Shown here piece after piece: positions 54,174-62,596 of a DNA stretch of 64,000 bases. Source of the stretch: CBDHDJ01 sp965261645 (GTDB taxonomy: Bacteria; Pseudomonadota; Alphaproteobacteria; SHVV01); contig CBDHDJ010000004.1 of the NCBI GenBank assembly GCA_965261645.1, positions 1,550,001 to 1,614,000 on the forward strand. The letters run 5' to 3'. Made by a program: the position numbers and the translations under genes. How positions within the stretch are numbered: position 1 is the first letter of the stretch; each line of letters begins with the position of its first letter. The notes under the pieces were generated by a model. That model saw only the letters and a list, made by a program, of their open reading frames with translations. It ran no database searches and was not told the DNA's origin.

Positions 54174-54577
54174 AGATTTTCATTCGTTGCTTCGCGCCCT
54201 AACCGGCCCCGCCGCCGCACACTCGTAGAGCGCTTAGAGTCTTCACGTCGCCGGCTTCGGTTTACGCACTCGACCACCTCTTTGGCGTCTCCAGCGAGGC
54301 CCGGCCGTTGCGCTCCATCACCGGGCGGATTGGTAGGCTGGGCGGCCCCGAATCAAGGTTGCGGAGGAAGAAGCAGAAACCCGCGCCCGCCGGGAGTAAG
54401 CGTCAGGGATCCGAACCACCGGTCAAGAAAGTCGGGGCGGCGCGCTCAAGTGCATGGCGCTTCCCCGATCGTTGCGCGACCAACGACGGAGTCTCGGGTG
54501 AATGGAACGGGCGCGCAAGAGAGGCGGCGCGTTCGATTGACCGTCTGGCGCACCGCCCGCCACCCTGGCTCCGACCC
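54174..54577. other. Intergenic stretch between convergent genes
   Basis: About 400 bp between the solo CoxL-like gene and the SDR gene stop. No gene with credible start or codon use is seen, and there is no clear terminator. Open frames here are low-complexity basic sequence. Confidence 0.45.
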
Positions 54578-55345
54578 TCAGTTGAAGCGAAGGCCTCCGT
54601 CGGTATTGACCGACTGGCCGGTGATGGCGCGCGAGGTATGCAAAAAGGCGATGGTGTGGGCCATGTCCTCGCCGGTGAGAAAGCGCTTGATGAGTTGCCC
54701 GTCAACGAGGTCCTGTTTCGTCACGCTCCAACCGAGAGCGAGGTCATCGAGCATCGGCGTATCGACGCTGCCGGGACAAATGGCGTTGACGTAAATCTCG
54801 TTGTCCGCCAGCTCCTTGGCAAGCGATTGGGTGAAGCCAATGACGGCGAACTTGGAGGCGGTATAGTGTGCGAGATCGCGATCGCCGACGCGGCCGCCGA
54901 CCGACGAGATCGACACGATCGAGGCCGCTGTGCCGCGCTTCAGCATCGCCCGGGCCACCGCGCGCGAGACGATAAAGACGCCCGAGATGTTGACGTCCAT
55001 CACGCGTCGCCAGTCCTCGAGTTCCATCTCCACAACCGGTGCCAGGCTCAGCAGACCAGCGCCGTTCACGAGGAGATCAATGCCGCCGAGGTCAGCGACG
55101 CAGGCCGCAGTCACGCGGGCCGCTTCGTCCTCGTCGGTCACGTCGAGGCGATAGGCCCGCGCGCGGCCCTCTTCCGCCTCGATAAGCCTGACTGTCTCCT
55201 GTGCCCCCGCCTCGTCGATATCGGTCACCGCGACGGCGGCACCCCAGGCTGCCAAAGCTTGGGCGATACCGCGGCACATGCCGCGGCCCGCACCGGTGAC
55301 GAGCGCGACCTCACCCGCCAGATCATAGGACTGTCGTGACGGCAT
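54578..55345 (-). CDS. Short-chain dehydrogenase/reductase (SDR) family oxidoreductase
   Basis: 255 residues from ATG 55345, which follows GGGAGG. The Rossmann glycine motif is VTGAGRGMCRGIAQALAAWG; the cofactor acidic residue DIDEAG fits NAD(H). NGAGLLSL replaces the usual NNAG, and the active-site Ser/Tyr/Lys is SISSVGG...HYTASKFAV. NAICPGSVDTPML and GQSVNTDGGLRFN are typical. It oxidises an alcohol or reduces a ketone in the cytosol. The dehydrogenase is probably functionally linked to the nearby molybdenum hydroxylases, but separated from them by a 390-bp interval with a dispersed repeat. Confidence 0.9.
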   Translation of the reverse strand: MPSRQSYDLAGEVALVTGAGRGMCRGIAQALAAWGAAVAVTDIDEAGAQETVRLIEAEEGRARAYRLDVTDEDEAARVTAACVADLGGIDLLVNGAGLLSLAPVVEMELEDWRRVMDVNISGVFIVSRAVARAMLKRGTAASIVSISSVGGRVGDRDLAHYTASKFAVIGFTQSLAKELADNEIYVNAICPGSVDTPMLDDLALGWSVTKQDLVDGQLIKRFLTGEDMAHTIAFLHTSRAITGQSVNTDGGLRFN

Positions 55346-55451
55346 ACGTCGTCCTCCCAGTTTGAAGGAATCCATTCTGAATCAGTTGCACCGATGGTAG
55401 CACGGGACGATCGACCGGTCGCCGGGCTCAGGATTGGATGGCGCTCGCCGG

Positions 55452-55585
55452 CAGGATGTCCGCGTCGGGTCAGAAGCAGTCTCAATCACCAGCGCCGAAC
55501 TTCGTCCGATCTGCGGGCTCGAGCGGACATTGCCGCGCTGATTATCTGCCGTTTACCAGAAAGCGGTCCTAATCCGCTCCCCGCC
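55452..55585. repeat. Dispersed intergenic repeat, second copy
   Basis: The sequence from GATGTCCGCGTCGGG through CGTCCGATCTGCGGG, GAGCGGACATTG and ATTATCTGCCG aligns with the repeat interrupted by IS1182-C/D (33745-33760 plus 36661-36780). This copy has no IS but keeps the same order. About 390 bp (55346-55732) around it hold no supported gene. Confidence 0.6.
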
Positions 55586-55732
55586 CCAACGCCCGGGTTG
55601 GATTCCGGGCCCTCCTTGATGTCGTCCCGTATCGCCTTCCACGGTCGCGCGCTGATCCGTTGGTTTGCACTTTGGGCTGCAAAAATTGAGGCGGTTGCAC
55701 GTCCACGCAACCCCGGAGGCGTAGCCCGCTGT

Positions 55733-58027
55733 TTATTTCGAACGGTCCGTAATAAGTGCGCGTATACGCTCGGGCGTGATCGGCAGCTCGATGATCGCGC
55801 CGGGTTGTTGAAGCGCGTCATCGATCGCGCTGGCGATGGCCGCGCCGACCGCGTTGACGCCACCCTCACCAGCCCCCTTGACGCCAAGCGGGTTGATCGG
55901 ACTCGGCGCGTCCTCGAAGATGTGGACTTCGACCGGCGGCATCTCGGCCACGGTCGGAATCAGATAATCGACGAAGCTCGCGGCTGACGGCTGGCCGGCC
56001 TCATCGTAGACGAACGCTTCCATCAGTGCGCCACCGATGCCCTGCGCCGCGCCGCCGACAAGCTGCCCATCGACCAGCGCCGGGTTGACGGCGCATCCGA
56101 TGTCGTAGCCGATGATGAAACGCTCGACCGCCACGCCGCCCGTCGCGCGATCGATACAGACCAGCGCGACGTGGAAGCCGTAGGGATAGTTCATCTGATT
56201 GGTCTTGAACCATCCCTCGGCAGTGAGACCCTCCGCGCCGCCGTCGGAGAGCGGCGGTGAGGACAGCTGCGCGGTCGCGACCTCCGCCAGTGCGATATCG
56301 CCGCCTTGACCGCCCGTGGCGTGGACGCGGCCCGCGATGATTTCGAGCTCGTCCGCCTCGACCTGGAGCAATCCCGCTGCGGTCTCAAGGATCTCGCGCC
56401 TGAGGCGCAGAGCCGCGATGTGCACGGCCGAACCGGTCATTGCCGTCACGCGCGAGGCGAACGCGCCCATGCCATGGGCGATGAGGTTGGTCTGGCCGTG
56501 GTGGACGCGCACGTCATCGATGGCAACGCCAAGACCATCGGCGCCGATTTGTGCGAGCACCGTCTCGATGCCCTGGCCAAGCGAGGCCGCGCCGGTCACG
56601 ATCTCGACCTGGCCCGTGTCATCGATGGAGATACGCACGCCGTCGGCGGGGCCAAGCCCGCTTTTCTCGACGAAGAAAGCGTAGCCGAGCCCCACCATCT
56701 CGCCCGCGCCACGCCGCTGCTCGACCTCGGCTGTGAGCTCAGCCACCCCAAGCTCCGTCAGTGTCTGCTCCACCAGACCTGCGTAATCACCCGAATCATA
56801 GCTCAACGCTGTCTCGAGGGTCTCGAACCCGCGCACGAAAGGCATGTCGTCCTTGGCAATGAAATTCCTGCGCCGCACGTCGAGCCGGTCGCGAGCGAGC
56901 TCGCTCGCGATCTTGTCGAGCAGGCGCTCGCGCACGAAGGTGCTTTCGAAACGTCCCGGCGCGCGATAGGTGCCGCAAGGTGTCTTGTTGGTGAGCCGCA
57001 CGTGACCGCGGGCGCGATAGGCCGGAATGATGTAGGGCCCCGGCAACATGGCGGCCGTGAGATCCGAGACGGTGACGCCATGGGTGCGGATATAGCCGCC
57101 TTGGCTCACCCAGAACTCGACATCAAGCCCGAGGATAAAACCGCGCTCGTCGATGGCGGCGCGCACGCGATGCACCTGATCGCGCGAATGATTGGCCGCG
57201 AGCAGGTGCTCGCGACGGTCCTCGATCCATTTGATCGGGCGTCCGAGGCGCAGCGCGGCCAGCGCCACCAGGACATCCTCCGGATAAAGCTCGCCGCGGA
57301 TCCCGAAACCACCGCCCACATGCCCTTCGAACAGATGAATGCCCTCGAGCGGTAGTCCCAGCATGTCGGCGAGCGCCGTCCGGTTGTAGTGGGGCACCTT
57401 GGCCGCGCCGTGAACCTCCAAGATCCCGCGCGCCGAATCCCATCGTGCGATCGCGCCGCGCGTCTCGAGCGGGGTACCGGATTGACGGCCGATCACGGCC
57501 TCCAGCTCGACCACCTTGTGGCAGTCCCGGAAGGCCGCATCCACGTCGCCGTAGCCCTTTTCGATCGTGGCCACTTCGGTCGACAAGCTGGGCGCAAACT
57601 CGCCCGGCTCGTCGGTGGCCTGCAGGCAGGGCGAGAGCTCCTCGATGTCGGCCTCGACGAGATCATCGGCATCCTCGGCCACGTAGGGGTCCTCAGCAAA
57701 TACCACGGCAATCGGTTCGCCGACATAGCGCACGGTGTCCCGCGCCAGGATCGGCTGGCGGTAGGGCTCAAGTCCCTCGATCCGCATCATGCGGAAGCTG
57801 ATCGGTGGAATCTCGGCGACGTCGCGTCCCGTCCAGACCGCCGTGACTTCCGGGAGTGCCGCCACCTTGTCGGTATCGATGTTCACCAACCGACCGTGCG
57901 CGACCTGGGAGCGCACCACCCGCATGTGGAGCTGCCCCGGAAACGAAACATCGGCAGCGAAGCGCCCGGCGCCGGTGAGCAACGGCCGGTCTTCCAACCG
58001 GGGTACGCTCTGGCCGACGTAGGTCAT
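55733..58027 (-). CDS. Molybdopterin-binding large subunit (second CoxL-like of the operon)
   Basis: 764 residues. VGQSVPRLEDRPLLTGAGRFAAD opens the family domain. GHVGGGFGIRGELYPED (about 237) has Ile in place of the usual Gln of GGGFGQ. The cofactor loop reads TYRAPGR (about 352-358), different from both form I and form II CoxL signatures. LGVKGAGEGGVNAVGAAIASAI (about 716) carries the catalytic Glu. It is clearly a hydroxylase-type subunit with an altered active-site loop. The start at 58027 overlaps the small-subunit stop by 4 nt; upstream in-frame sequence to 58315 only overlaps the small-subunit gene. It is the last gene of the operon. Confidence 0.88.
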   Translation of the reverse strand: MTYVGQSVPRLEDRPLLTGAGRFAADVSFPGQLHMRVVRSQVAHGRLVNIDTDKVAALPEVTAVWTGRDVAEIPPISFRMMRIEGLEPYRQPILARDTVRYVGEPIAVVFAEDPYVAEDADDLVEADIEELSPCLQATDEPGEFAPSLSTEVATIEKGYGDVDAAFRDCHKVVELEAVIGRQSGTPLETRGAIARWDSARGILEVHGAAKVPHYNRTALADMLGLPLEGIHLFEGHVGGGFGIRGELYPEDVLVALAALRLGRPIKWIEDRREHLLAANHSRDQVHRVRAAIDERGFILGLDVEFWVSQGGYIRTHGVTVSDLTAAMLPGPYIIPAYRARGHVRLTNKTPCGTYRAPGRFESTFVRERLLDKIASELARDRLDVRRRNFIAKDDMPFVRGFETLETALSYDSGDYAGLVEQTLTELGVAELTAEVEQRRGAGEMVGLGYAFFVEKSGLGPADGVRISIDDTGQVEIVTGAASLGQGIETVLAQIGADGLGVAIDDVRVHHGQTNLIAHGMGAFASRVTAMTGSAVHIAALRLRREILETAAGLLQVEADELEIIAGRVHATGGQGGDIALAEVATAQLSSPPLSDGGAEGLTAEGWFKTNQMNYPYGFHVALVCIDRATGGVAVERFIIGYDIGCAVNPALVDGQLVGGAAQGIGGALMEAFVYDEAGQPSAASFVDYLIPTVAEMPPVEVHIFEDAPSPINPLGVKGAGEGGVNAVGAAIASAIDDALQQPGAIIELPITPERIRALITDRSK

Positions 58028-58500
58028 GCCTTTGCTTGGTCGAGGGCGGCCCGCATCGCAGTGATGATGTTTTGGTAGCCGGTGCACCGGCACAGATTGG
58101 CGGACAACAGTTGCCGGAGCTCGGTATCGTCGATCTCTGGCCATTGCTCCAGAATGGCCATCCCGAGCATCAGGAATCCCGGCGTGCAGAAGCCGCACTG
58201 CAAGGCATGATGCTCGTGGAAGGCCCGCTGCAGGGGGTTGAGCTCGTCGCCATCCGCGAGCCCCTCGACGGTGCGAATGCGGGCGTTGACCGCTTGAACG
58301 GCGAACATCAGGCACGACCGGACCGGCTCGTCATCGACCAATACCGTGCACGCACCGCACACCCCATGTTCGCAACCCAAATGCGTGCCGGTGAGCTCAC
58401 AGTCCATGCGCAGCGCATCAGCCAGGGTCCGCCGGGGCTCCACTCCGATCGCATGGGCGGCGCCATTGACCTCGAGCGTAATGGCGATCTTGCCGGTCAT
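58024..58500 (-). CDS. [2Fe-2S] small subunit of a CO-dehydrogenase/xanthine-oxidase family enzyme (CoxS-like)
   Basis: 158 residues. The plant-type [2Fe-2S] domain has Cys43, Cys48, Cys51 and Cys63 (LGCEHGVCGACTVLVDDEPVRSC). The C-terminal all-helical domain has Cys102, Cys105, Cys137 and Cys139 (QCGFCTPGF and NLCRCTGY), the second cluster. It transfers electrons from the molybdopterin to FAD. Position between two different large-subunit genes, with 4-nt overlaps at both ends, indicates tight translational coupling and suggests that it serves both. Confidence 0.95.
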   Translation of the reverse strand: MTGKIAITLEVNGAAHAIGVEPRRTLADALRMDCELTGTHLGCEHGVCGACTVLVDDEPVRSCLMFAVQAVNARIRTVEGLADGDELNPLQRAFHEHHALQCGFCTPGFLMLGMAILEQWPEIDDTELRQLLSANLCRCTGYQNIITAMRAALDQAKA

Positions 58501-60812
58501 CGGTCGGTCTCCATCCGCCCCCGGATCAGCTCGCGGACGCGCTCGGGCGTGATCGGCATTTCGAACACGTCGGCACCAAACGGCGCCAGCGCATCGGACA
58601 CGGCGTTCACGATGGCGGCCGGCGCGCCGATGGCGCCACCTTCGCCGAGGCCTTTCGCGCCTGTCACCGAGGCATCCGTGATGGTTTCCAGGTGAACGAT
58701 CTCGATGTCGGGAACCTCGGCTGCGCTCGGCACCAGATAGTCCATCAGCGAGGTCGTTAAGATATTGCCGTCCTTGTCGTAGATGATCCGCTCATAAAGC
58801 GCGTTGGCGATACCCTGGGTAATCCCGCCGCGAATCTGACCATCGGCGATCATCGGGTTGATCAGCCGGCCGGCGTCCTCGACGGCCACGAACCTCTCGA
58901 GGCGGACCTGTCCCGTTTCGACGTCGACCTCGACGATGGCCGCGTGGCACCCGTTGGAATACGTCCCGGCGGGATCGTAGGTCGCCCGCGCCGACAACTT
59001 CGCGTAGGCGTCGCCGGAGAACTGGTGGCTCTGGTAATGGACGAGACGCGCGAGTTCGGCGATCTCGATGCTGGCGTCTTGATCACGGACCGACGCGCGC
59101 CCGTCCGCCAAAACGATGTCGGCAACGTCAGCCTGCAAAAGATGCCCGGCGAGCATGGCGATCTGCGTGCCGAGCTTGGCGGCGGCCATTTCGGCCGCAC
59201 CCCCGCAGATCACGATCGACCGGCTGGCGAACGTTCCCCAGCCATAGGGGGTCCGATCGGTATCACCGTGAACGATGCGGATGCGCTCCGGATCGATGCT
59301 CAGCTCATCGGCGATGATTTGCGAGAGCGAGGTATGGAGACCCTGCCCGTGCGGCGCGGCGCCGATGCGGGCTTCCACACTGCCCGAGGGATCCATGGCG
59401 ATGTCGACGATCTCATAGCCTGGCGTGATTTCCATCGAACGAACGGCGAAGGCCGGCGTGCCGTAGCCGGTGCGCTCGTTGAAGACGGAAAACCCGATCC
59501 CGAGGTAGCGCCCGCCCGATCGCGCCTCGTCCTGGCGCGCGCGAAACGCGGCCAGGTCAATTGCCTCCGCCGCGACATCAAGCGACTCTTTATAGGAGCC
59601 TTCGTCGTACACGGCTCCGGTGGCCGAAGTGTAAGGGAACGTGTCGATCAGGTTTCGCTTCCGGACCTCGACGGGATCAAGGCCGAATCGCCGTGCCGCC
59701 GTGTCCATCAAGCGCTCGATAGCGAGTGTCAGGACGGGACGCGAAACCCCGCGATAGGGCGCCATCGGGCAGGTGTTCGTGGTGACTCCGCGCGCCCGGG
59801 CCGCGTAGGCCTGAAAATCATAGGGGCCCGGCAGTTCGGCCATGGCCATCAAGGGCTCGGTGCCGCAGGTCCATGGATAGCTCGAATAGGCGCCGATATT
59901 GCAGCGCAGATCGGCGTCGAGCGCCAGCAGACGCGCTTCGTCATTGAACGCGGCTTTGATCAGGTAATGCTGATCGCGGCTGTGGTACGACGCCATGAAA
60001 TTCTCCTGGCGGTCCTCGAGCCAGGCGACATCGCGCTTCAGTTTGCGCGCGAGCCAAACGACGACGACATATTCGGCCGCCAGTTGGATCTTCTGGCCGA
60101 AGCCGCCGCCGACATCCGGCGTGACGACTCGGATCAGCGATTCCTCGATGCCCAAAATATCGGCCACACCCGTCCGCACCATATGCGGGAGTTGAACCGA
60201 GGCGACCAGAGTCACGCGGCCGCTCCGGCGATCGTAATCGGCGCGGACGCCGCGCGTTTCGAGCGGCACGGCGCTCTGCCGGCCCGACCGGACGTCGATC
60301 TCGATGACCGTGTCTGCGTTGCGGAAGACGTCGTCGATCCCCTCGGTACGGATGACGCCATCGACCAGCGTGTTCCCGGGCGCGTGCTCGTGAACGCGGG
60401 TGGATTTGGGGTCCAGGGCCGCATCGACATCGGCGACGGCGTCGAGGGGCTCGATGTCGACGGTGATCCGATCGGCGGCGTCTTCGGCCGCCTCGGGCGT
60501 TGATCCCAGAACCGCGACAATCGGCTCGCCGACGAAGCAGACCCTATCGCGAGCCAGGACCGGCTGGTTCGTTGGGATATAGTCCGGGCGAAACAAGAGC
60601 GGTCGGATCGGCCCGACGTCGTCCATGTCCAACACGGTGAACGCCGTCACGCCGGCGGGAATGTCGATGCCGGTAATGCGGCCGTGGGCGTTGGGGCTAC
60701 GAACGAACCGGACGAAGGTCGCCCCCGCCGTCCGGTCGGCGACGAACTGGCCATGTCCCCTGACCAGAGGCCCATCCTCGCGCCTTTTGAGCGACTGTCC
60801 GATCCAGTTCAT
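58497..60812 (-). CDS. Molybdopterin-binding large subunit (first CoxL-like of the operon)
   Basis: 771 residues. MNWIGQSLKRREDGPLVRGHGQFVAD is the family start. GGGFGQK (about 234-240) is canonical. The active-site loop is PYRGVSRP (about 351-358), another deviation from form I and form II. GAKGLGEGGAIGAPAAIVNAV (about 721) carries the base Glu. It resembles the solo CoxL-like protein more in its N-terminal RRED region than its operon partner does. The start overlaps the FAD-subunit stop by 4 nt. Substrate unknown: aldehyde, N-heterocycle or aromatic ring hydroxylation are all possible. Confidence 0.88.
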   Translation of the reverse strand: MNWIGQSLKRREDGPLVRGHGQFVADRTAGATFVRFVRSPNAHGRITGIDIPAGVTAFTVLDMDDVGPIRPLLFRPDYIPTNQPVLARDRVCFVGEPIVAVLGSTPEAAEDAADRITVDIEPLDAVADVDAALDPKSTRVHEHAPGNTLVDGVIRTEGIDDVFRNADTVIEIDVRSGRQSAVPLETRGVRADYDRRSGRVTLVASVQLPHMVRTGVADILGIEESLIRVVTPDVGGGFGQKIQLAAEYVVVVWLARKLKRDVAWLEDRQENFMASYHSRDQHYLIKAAFNDEARLLALDADLRCNIGAYSSYPWTCGTEPLMAMAELPGPYDFQAYAARARGVTTNTCPMAPYRGVSRPVLTLAIERLMDTAARRFGLDPVEVRKRNLIDTFPYTSATGAVYDEGSYKESLDVAAEAIDLAAFRARQDEARSGGRYLGIGFSVFNERTGYGTPAFAVRSMEITPGYEIVDIAMDPSGSVEARIGAAPHGQGLHTSLSQIIADELSIDPERIRIVHGDTDRTPYGWGTFASRSIVICGGAAEMAAAKLGTQIAMLAGHLLQADVADIVLADGRASVRDQDASIEIAELARLVHYQSHQFSGDAYAKLSARATYDPAGTYSNGCHAAIVEVDVETGQVRLERFVAVEDAGRLINPMIADGQIRGGITQGIANALYERIIYDKDGNILTTSLMDYLVPSAAEVPDIEIVHLETITDASVTGAKGLGEGGAIGAPAAIVNAVSDALAPFGADVFEMPITPERVRELIRGRMETDR

Positions 60813-61666
60813 GGCGCCACAGCCCGCTCGAGCGCACGTCGCACCATCGCTTTGGTGAGGTCGCGGCGATAGTCAGCCGAGGCGTGGATGTCCGACGTCG
60901 GATCCGCTGAGGTCGCAGCCATCTCCGCGGCCGCTGCAAAGAGCTCCGGATTCGGGACTTCACCGATCAGCGCCTGCTCGGCTTCGGCGGCACGGACCGG
61001 GCGGTCCGCGACACCGCCGAGGCCGACCTTGGCGTCTGTAATGCGCCCGTCGGCTAGGCGCACGGCGGCCAAGCTCATGGCCAGGGCGAAATCACCCGCG
61101 CGGCGCGCAAACTCCGCAAACCCTGCCCGCCATCCTTGGCCCAGGACGGGCAGCCTCACCTCCGCCAAAATTTCGTCATCGCCTAGATCGGTCGTGAAGA
61201 CCGACTGGAAAAAATCTGCGGCGTCGATCGTGCGCGAACCGTTGACGCCCGTCGCAACCATTTGGGCATCGAGTGTGCGCGCCACGAGGCACCACTCGGC
61301 CGCCGGGTCCGCATGCGCCAAGCTGCCGGCGAAGGTGCCGCGCGTGCGAATCGGGTAGTGCGCAATATGGCGGGCGACATGCGGCAAGAGATCGCCCAAA
61401 ACGCCGTCGGTGACAGGGGTTTCGAATGCCGCGTGCCGCGCCAACGCGCCGATCCTGAGAACATCGCCGTCGTTGCGAACGTAGTCGAACTCGGCGATCC
61501 CGTTGATATCGACCAGGACGGCGGGACGTGCAAGGCGAAAATTCATCGCCGCAACCAGAGTCTGGCCGCCCGCCAGCACCATGCCGTCGTCAGCGACTTC
61601 AGCGAGGAGTTGTACCGCCTCCTCGGCCGACGCCGGTGCGCGATACTCGAAAGGGGCAGGTTTCAT
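60809..61666 (-). CDS. FAD-binding medium subunit of a CO-dehydrogenase/xanthine-oxidase family enzyme (CoxM-like)
   Basis: 285 residues from ATG 61666. The FAD PCMH fold has APASAEEAVQLLAEVADDGMVLAGGQTLVAAMNFRLARP (the AGGQ-T/S-L motif) and HYPIRTRGTFAGSLAHADPAAE (the second FAD motif, TRGTFGGSLAHADPAAE-like). The C-terminal domain contains GFAEFARRAGDFALAMSLAAV. It accepts electrons from the 2Fe-2S centres. It leads the four-gene operon. A longer in-frame start at 61687 is possible but has no ribosome-binding site. Confidence 0.93.
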   Translation of the reverse strand: MKPAPFEYRAPASAEEAVQLLAEVADDGMVLAGGQTLVAAMNFRLARPAVLVDINGIAEFDYVRNDGDVLRIGALARHAAFETPVTDGVLGDLLPHVARHIAHYPIRTRGTFAGSLAHADPAAEWCLVARTLDAQMVATGVNGSRTIDAADFFQSVFTTDLGDDEILAEVRLPVLGQGWRAGFAEFARRAGDFALAMSLAAVRLADGRITDAKVGLGGVADRPVRAAEAEQALIGEVPNPELFAAAAEMAATSADPTSDIHASADYRRDLTKAMVRRALERAVAP

Positions 61667-61732
61667 GGGCCGGGAATGTCTGCACAACCAGCGAGGGACT
61701 CATTATACTCGCATGGCTCAGGGAGAGGGAGG
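61667..61732. promoter_or_regulatory. Candidate divergent promoter region with overlapping -10 boxes
   Basis: The 66-bp interval between the divergent coxM-like and cupin genes contains CATTATACTC. TATAAT on the minus strand (61702-61707) points toward the molybdenum operon, and TATACT on the plus strand (61704-61709) points toward the cupin operon. The -35 boxes are weak (TGCACA at 61681-61686 for plus). The cupin gene has a strong GGGAGAGGGAGG ribosome-binding site. The shared control region implies co-regulation; no operator palindrome is obvious. Confidence 0.35.
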
Positions 61733-62143
61733 ATGACCCAAAAGCTTGATCGCGTCTGCGTCTTCGATTCCGGGGACGATTGCCCGGCCTTGCCGATCGT
61801 CGCGGGCGGCGGCGTGGCCAGGGCCGCCGTCTGGCCGGGCGTGGGCGCCAAGATGCGCTCGATGCACCGCATCAGCTTGGCCCCCGGCTCGCGCACGATC
61901 GAACTGAGCCATCCCATGGAGGCGGTCTACTACATCCTGAGCGGGGCCGGTGTCGTCCAGGACGCTGCCGTTGGCGATGATCAATCTCTCATCGAGGGTT
62001 CGATGATCTTCGTCGAGCCGAACACGCGCTATGCGATCCAGGCGGGCGACAACGGCCTCGAAGTCATGGGCGGACCGTGCCCACCCGACCCCTCGCTCTA
62101 CGCCCATCTTCAGAGCGGCGTGCCGAAGGACCAAGGGAGTTAA
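61733..62143 (+). CDS. Cupin-domain protein 1
   Basis: 136 residues. A single small cupin: GVARAAVWPGVGAKMRSMHRISLAPGSRTIELSHPMEAVYYILSGAGVVQDA and SLIEGSMIFVEPNTRYAIQAGD. The conserved first-motif residues appear as SHPMEAVYYILSG, where cupins often have H-x-H-...-E; here one His and a Glu are kept. Possible metal site with a partner protein. It is 2 bp upstream of the second cupin gene, and their sequences are similar in design (VWPGVGA). The substrate is unknown. Confidence 0.82.
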   Translation: MTQKLDRVCVFDSGDDCPALPIVAGGGVARAAVWPGVGAKMRSMHRISLAPGSRTIELSHPMEAVYYILSGAGVVQDAAVGDDQSLIEGSMIFVEPNTRYAIQAGDNGLEVMGGPCPPDPSLYAHLQSGVPKDQGS

Positions 62144-62145
62144 CG

Positions 62146-62529
62146 ATGGCCGTTAGAGTCTTTCACCGGGACGAGCCCGATATCATGCTGCCGATCATCT
62201 CGAAGGACGCGCGCCTCGTGGTGTGGCCCGGCGTCGGCGCCGAGACCGCCAACATGAACTACGTCATCCTGGAGCCAGGCGAAGCCAACACGCCGCACGT
62301 CCACGCCGAATCGGAGGATTCCGTCTTCATTCTCGACGGCAAGGGTTCGGTGCAGGACTTCGATAACGATCGGCGCCTCGAGTTCGAGGCAGGCAAAGTC
62401 GTTCACGTGCCGGTGGGTCTGCGCCATGCCATCGCCGCCGATCGCGGCGTCCGGGTGGTCAGCGCCGGCGGTCCATCACCCGCCGACAAGGGCCTGTTGC
62501 GGGCGGTGGGAGCGCTCAAGGACGAATGA
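62146..62529 (+). CDS. Cupin-domain protein 2
   Basis: 127 residues. The cupin motif 1 is ANTPHVHAESEDSVFILDGKGSV (His, His, Glu pattern PHVH...E), and motif 2 is GKVVHVPVGLRHAIAADRG with its metal His. It is an ordinary single-domain cupin with a complete metal site, unlike cupin 1. It sits directly before the cyclase gene. Cupins of this kind can act as dioxygenases, isomerases or decarboxylases, or as small-molecule sensors. Confidence 0.85.
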   Translation: MAVRVFHRDEPDIMLPIISKDARLVVWPGVGAETANMNYVILEPGEANTPHVHAESEDSVFILDGKGSVQDFDNDRRLEFEAGKVVHVPVGLRHAIAADRGVRVVSAGGPSPADKGLLRAVGALKDE

Positions 62530-62596
62530 CGGTCCGACGCGATCACGCGAGCGGCTGACCGGCGCAAGACCATGCCGATCTCGAGGGACTAAACCC

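Noticed and set aside
58944..60503. 519-codon plus-strand open frame opposite the first operon CoxL
   Set aside because: Antisense shadow; the minus-strand frame contains all CoxL-family motifs.
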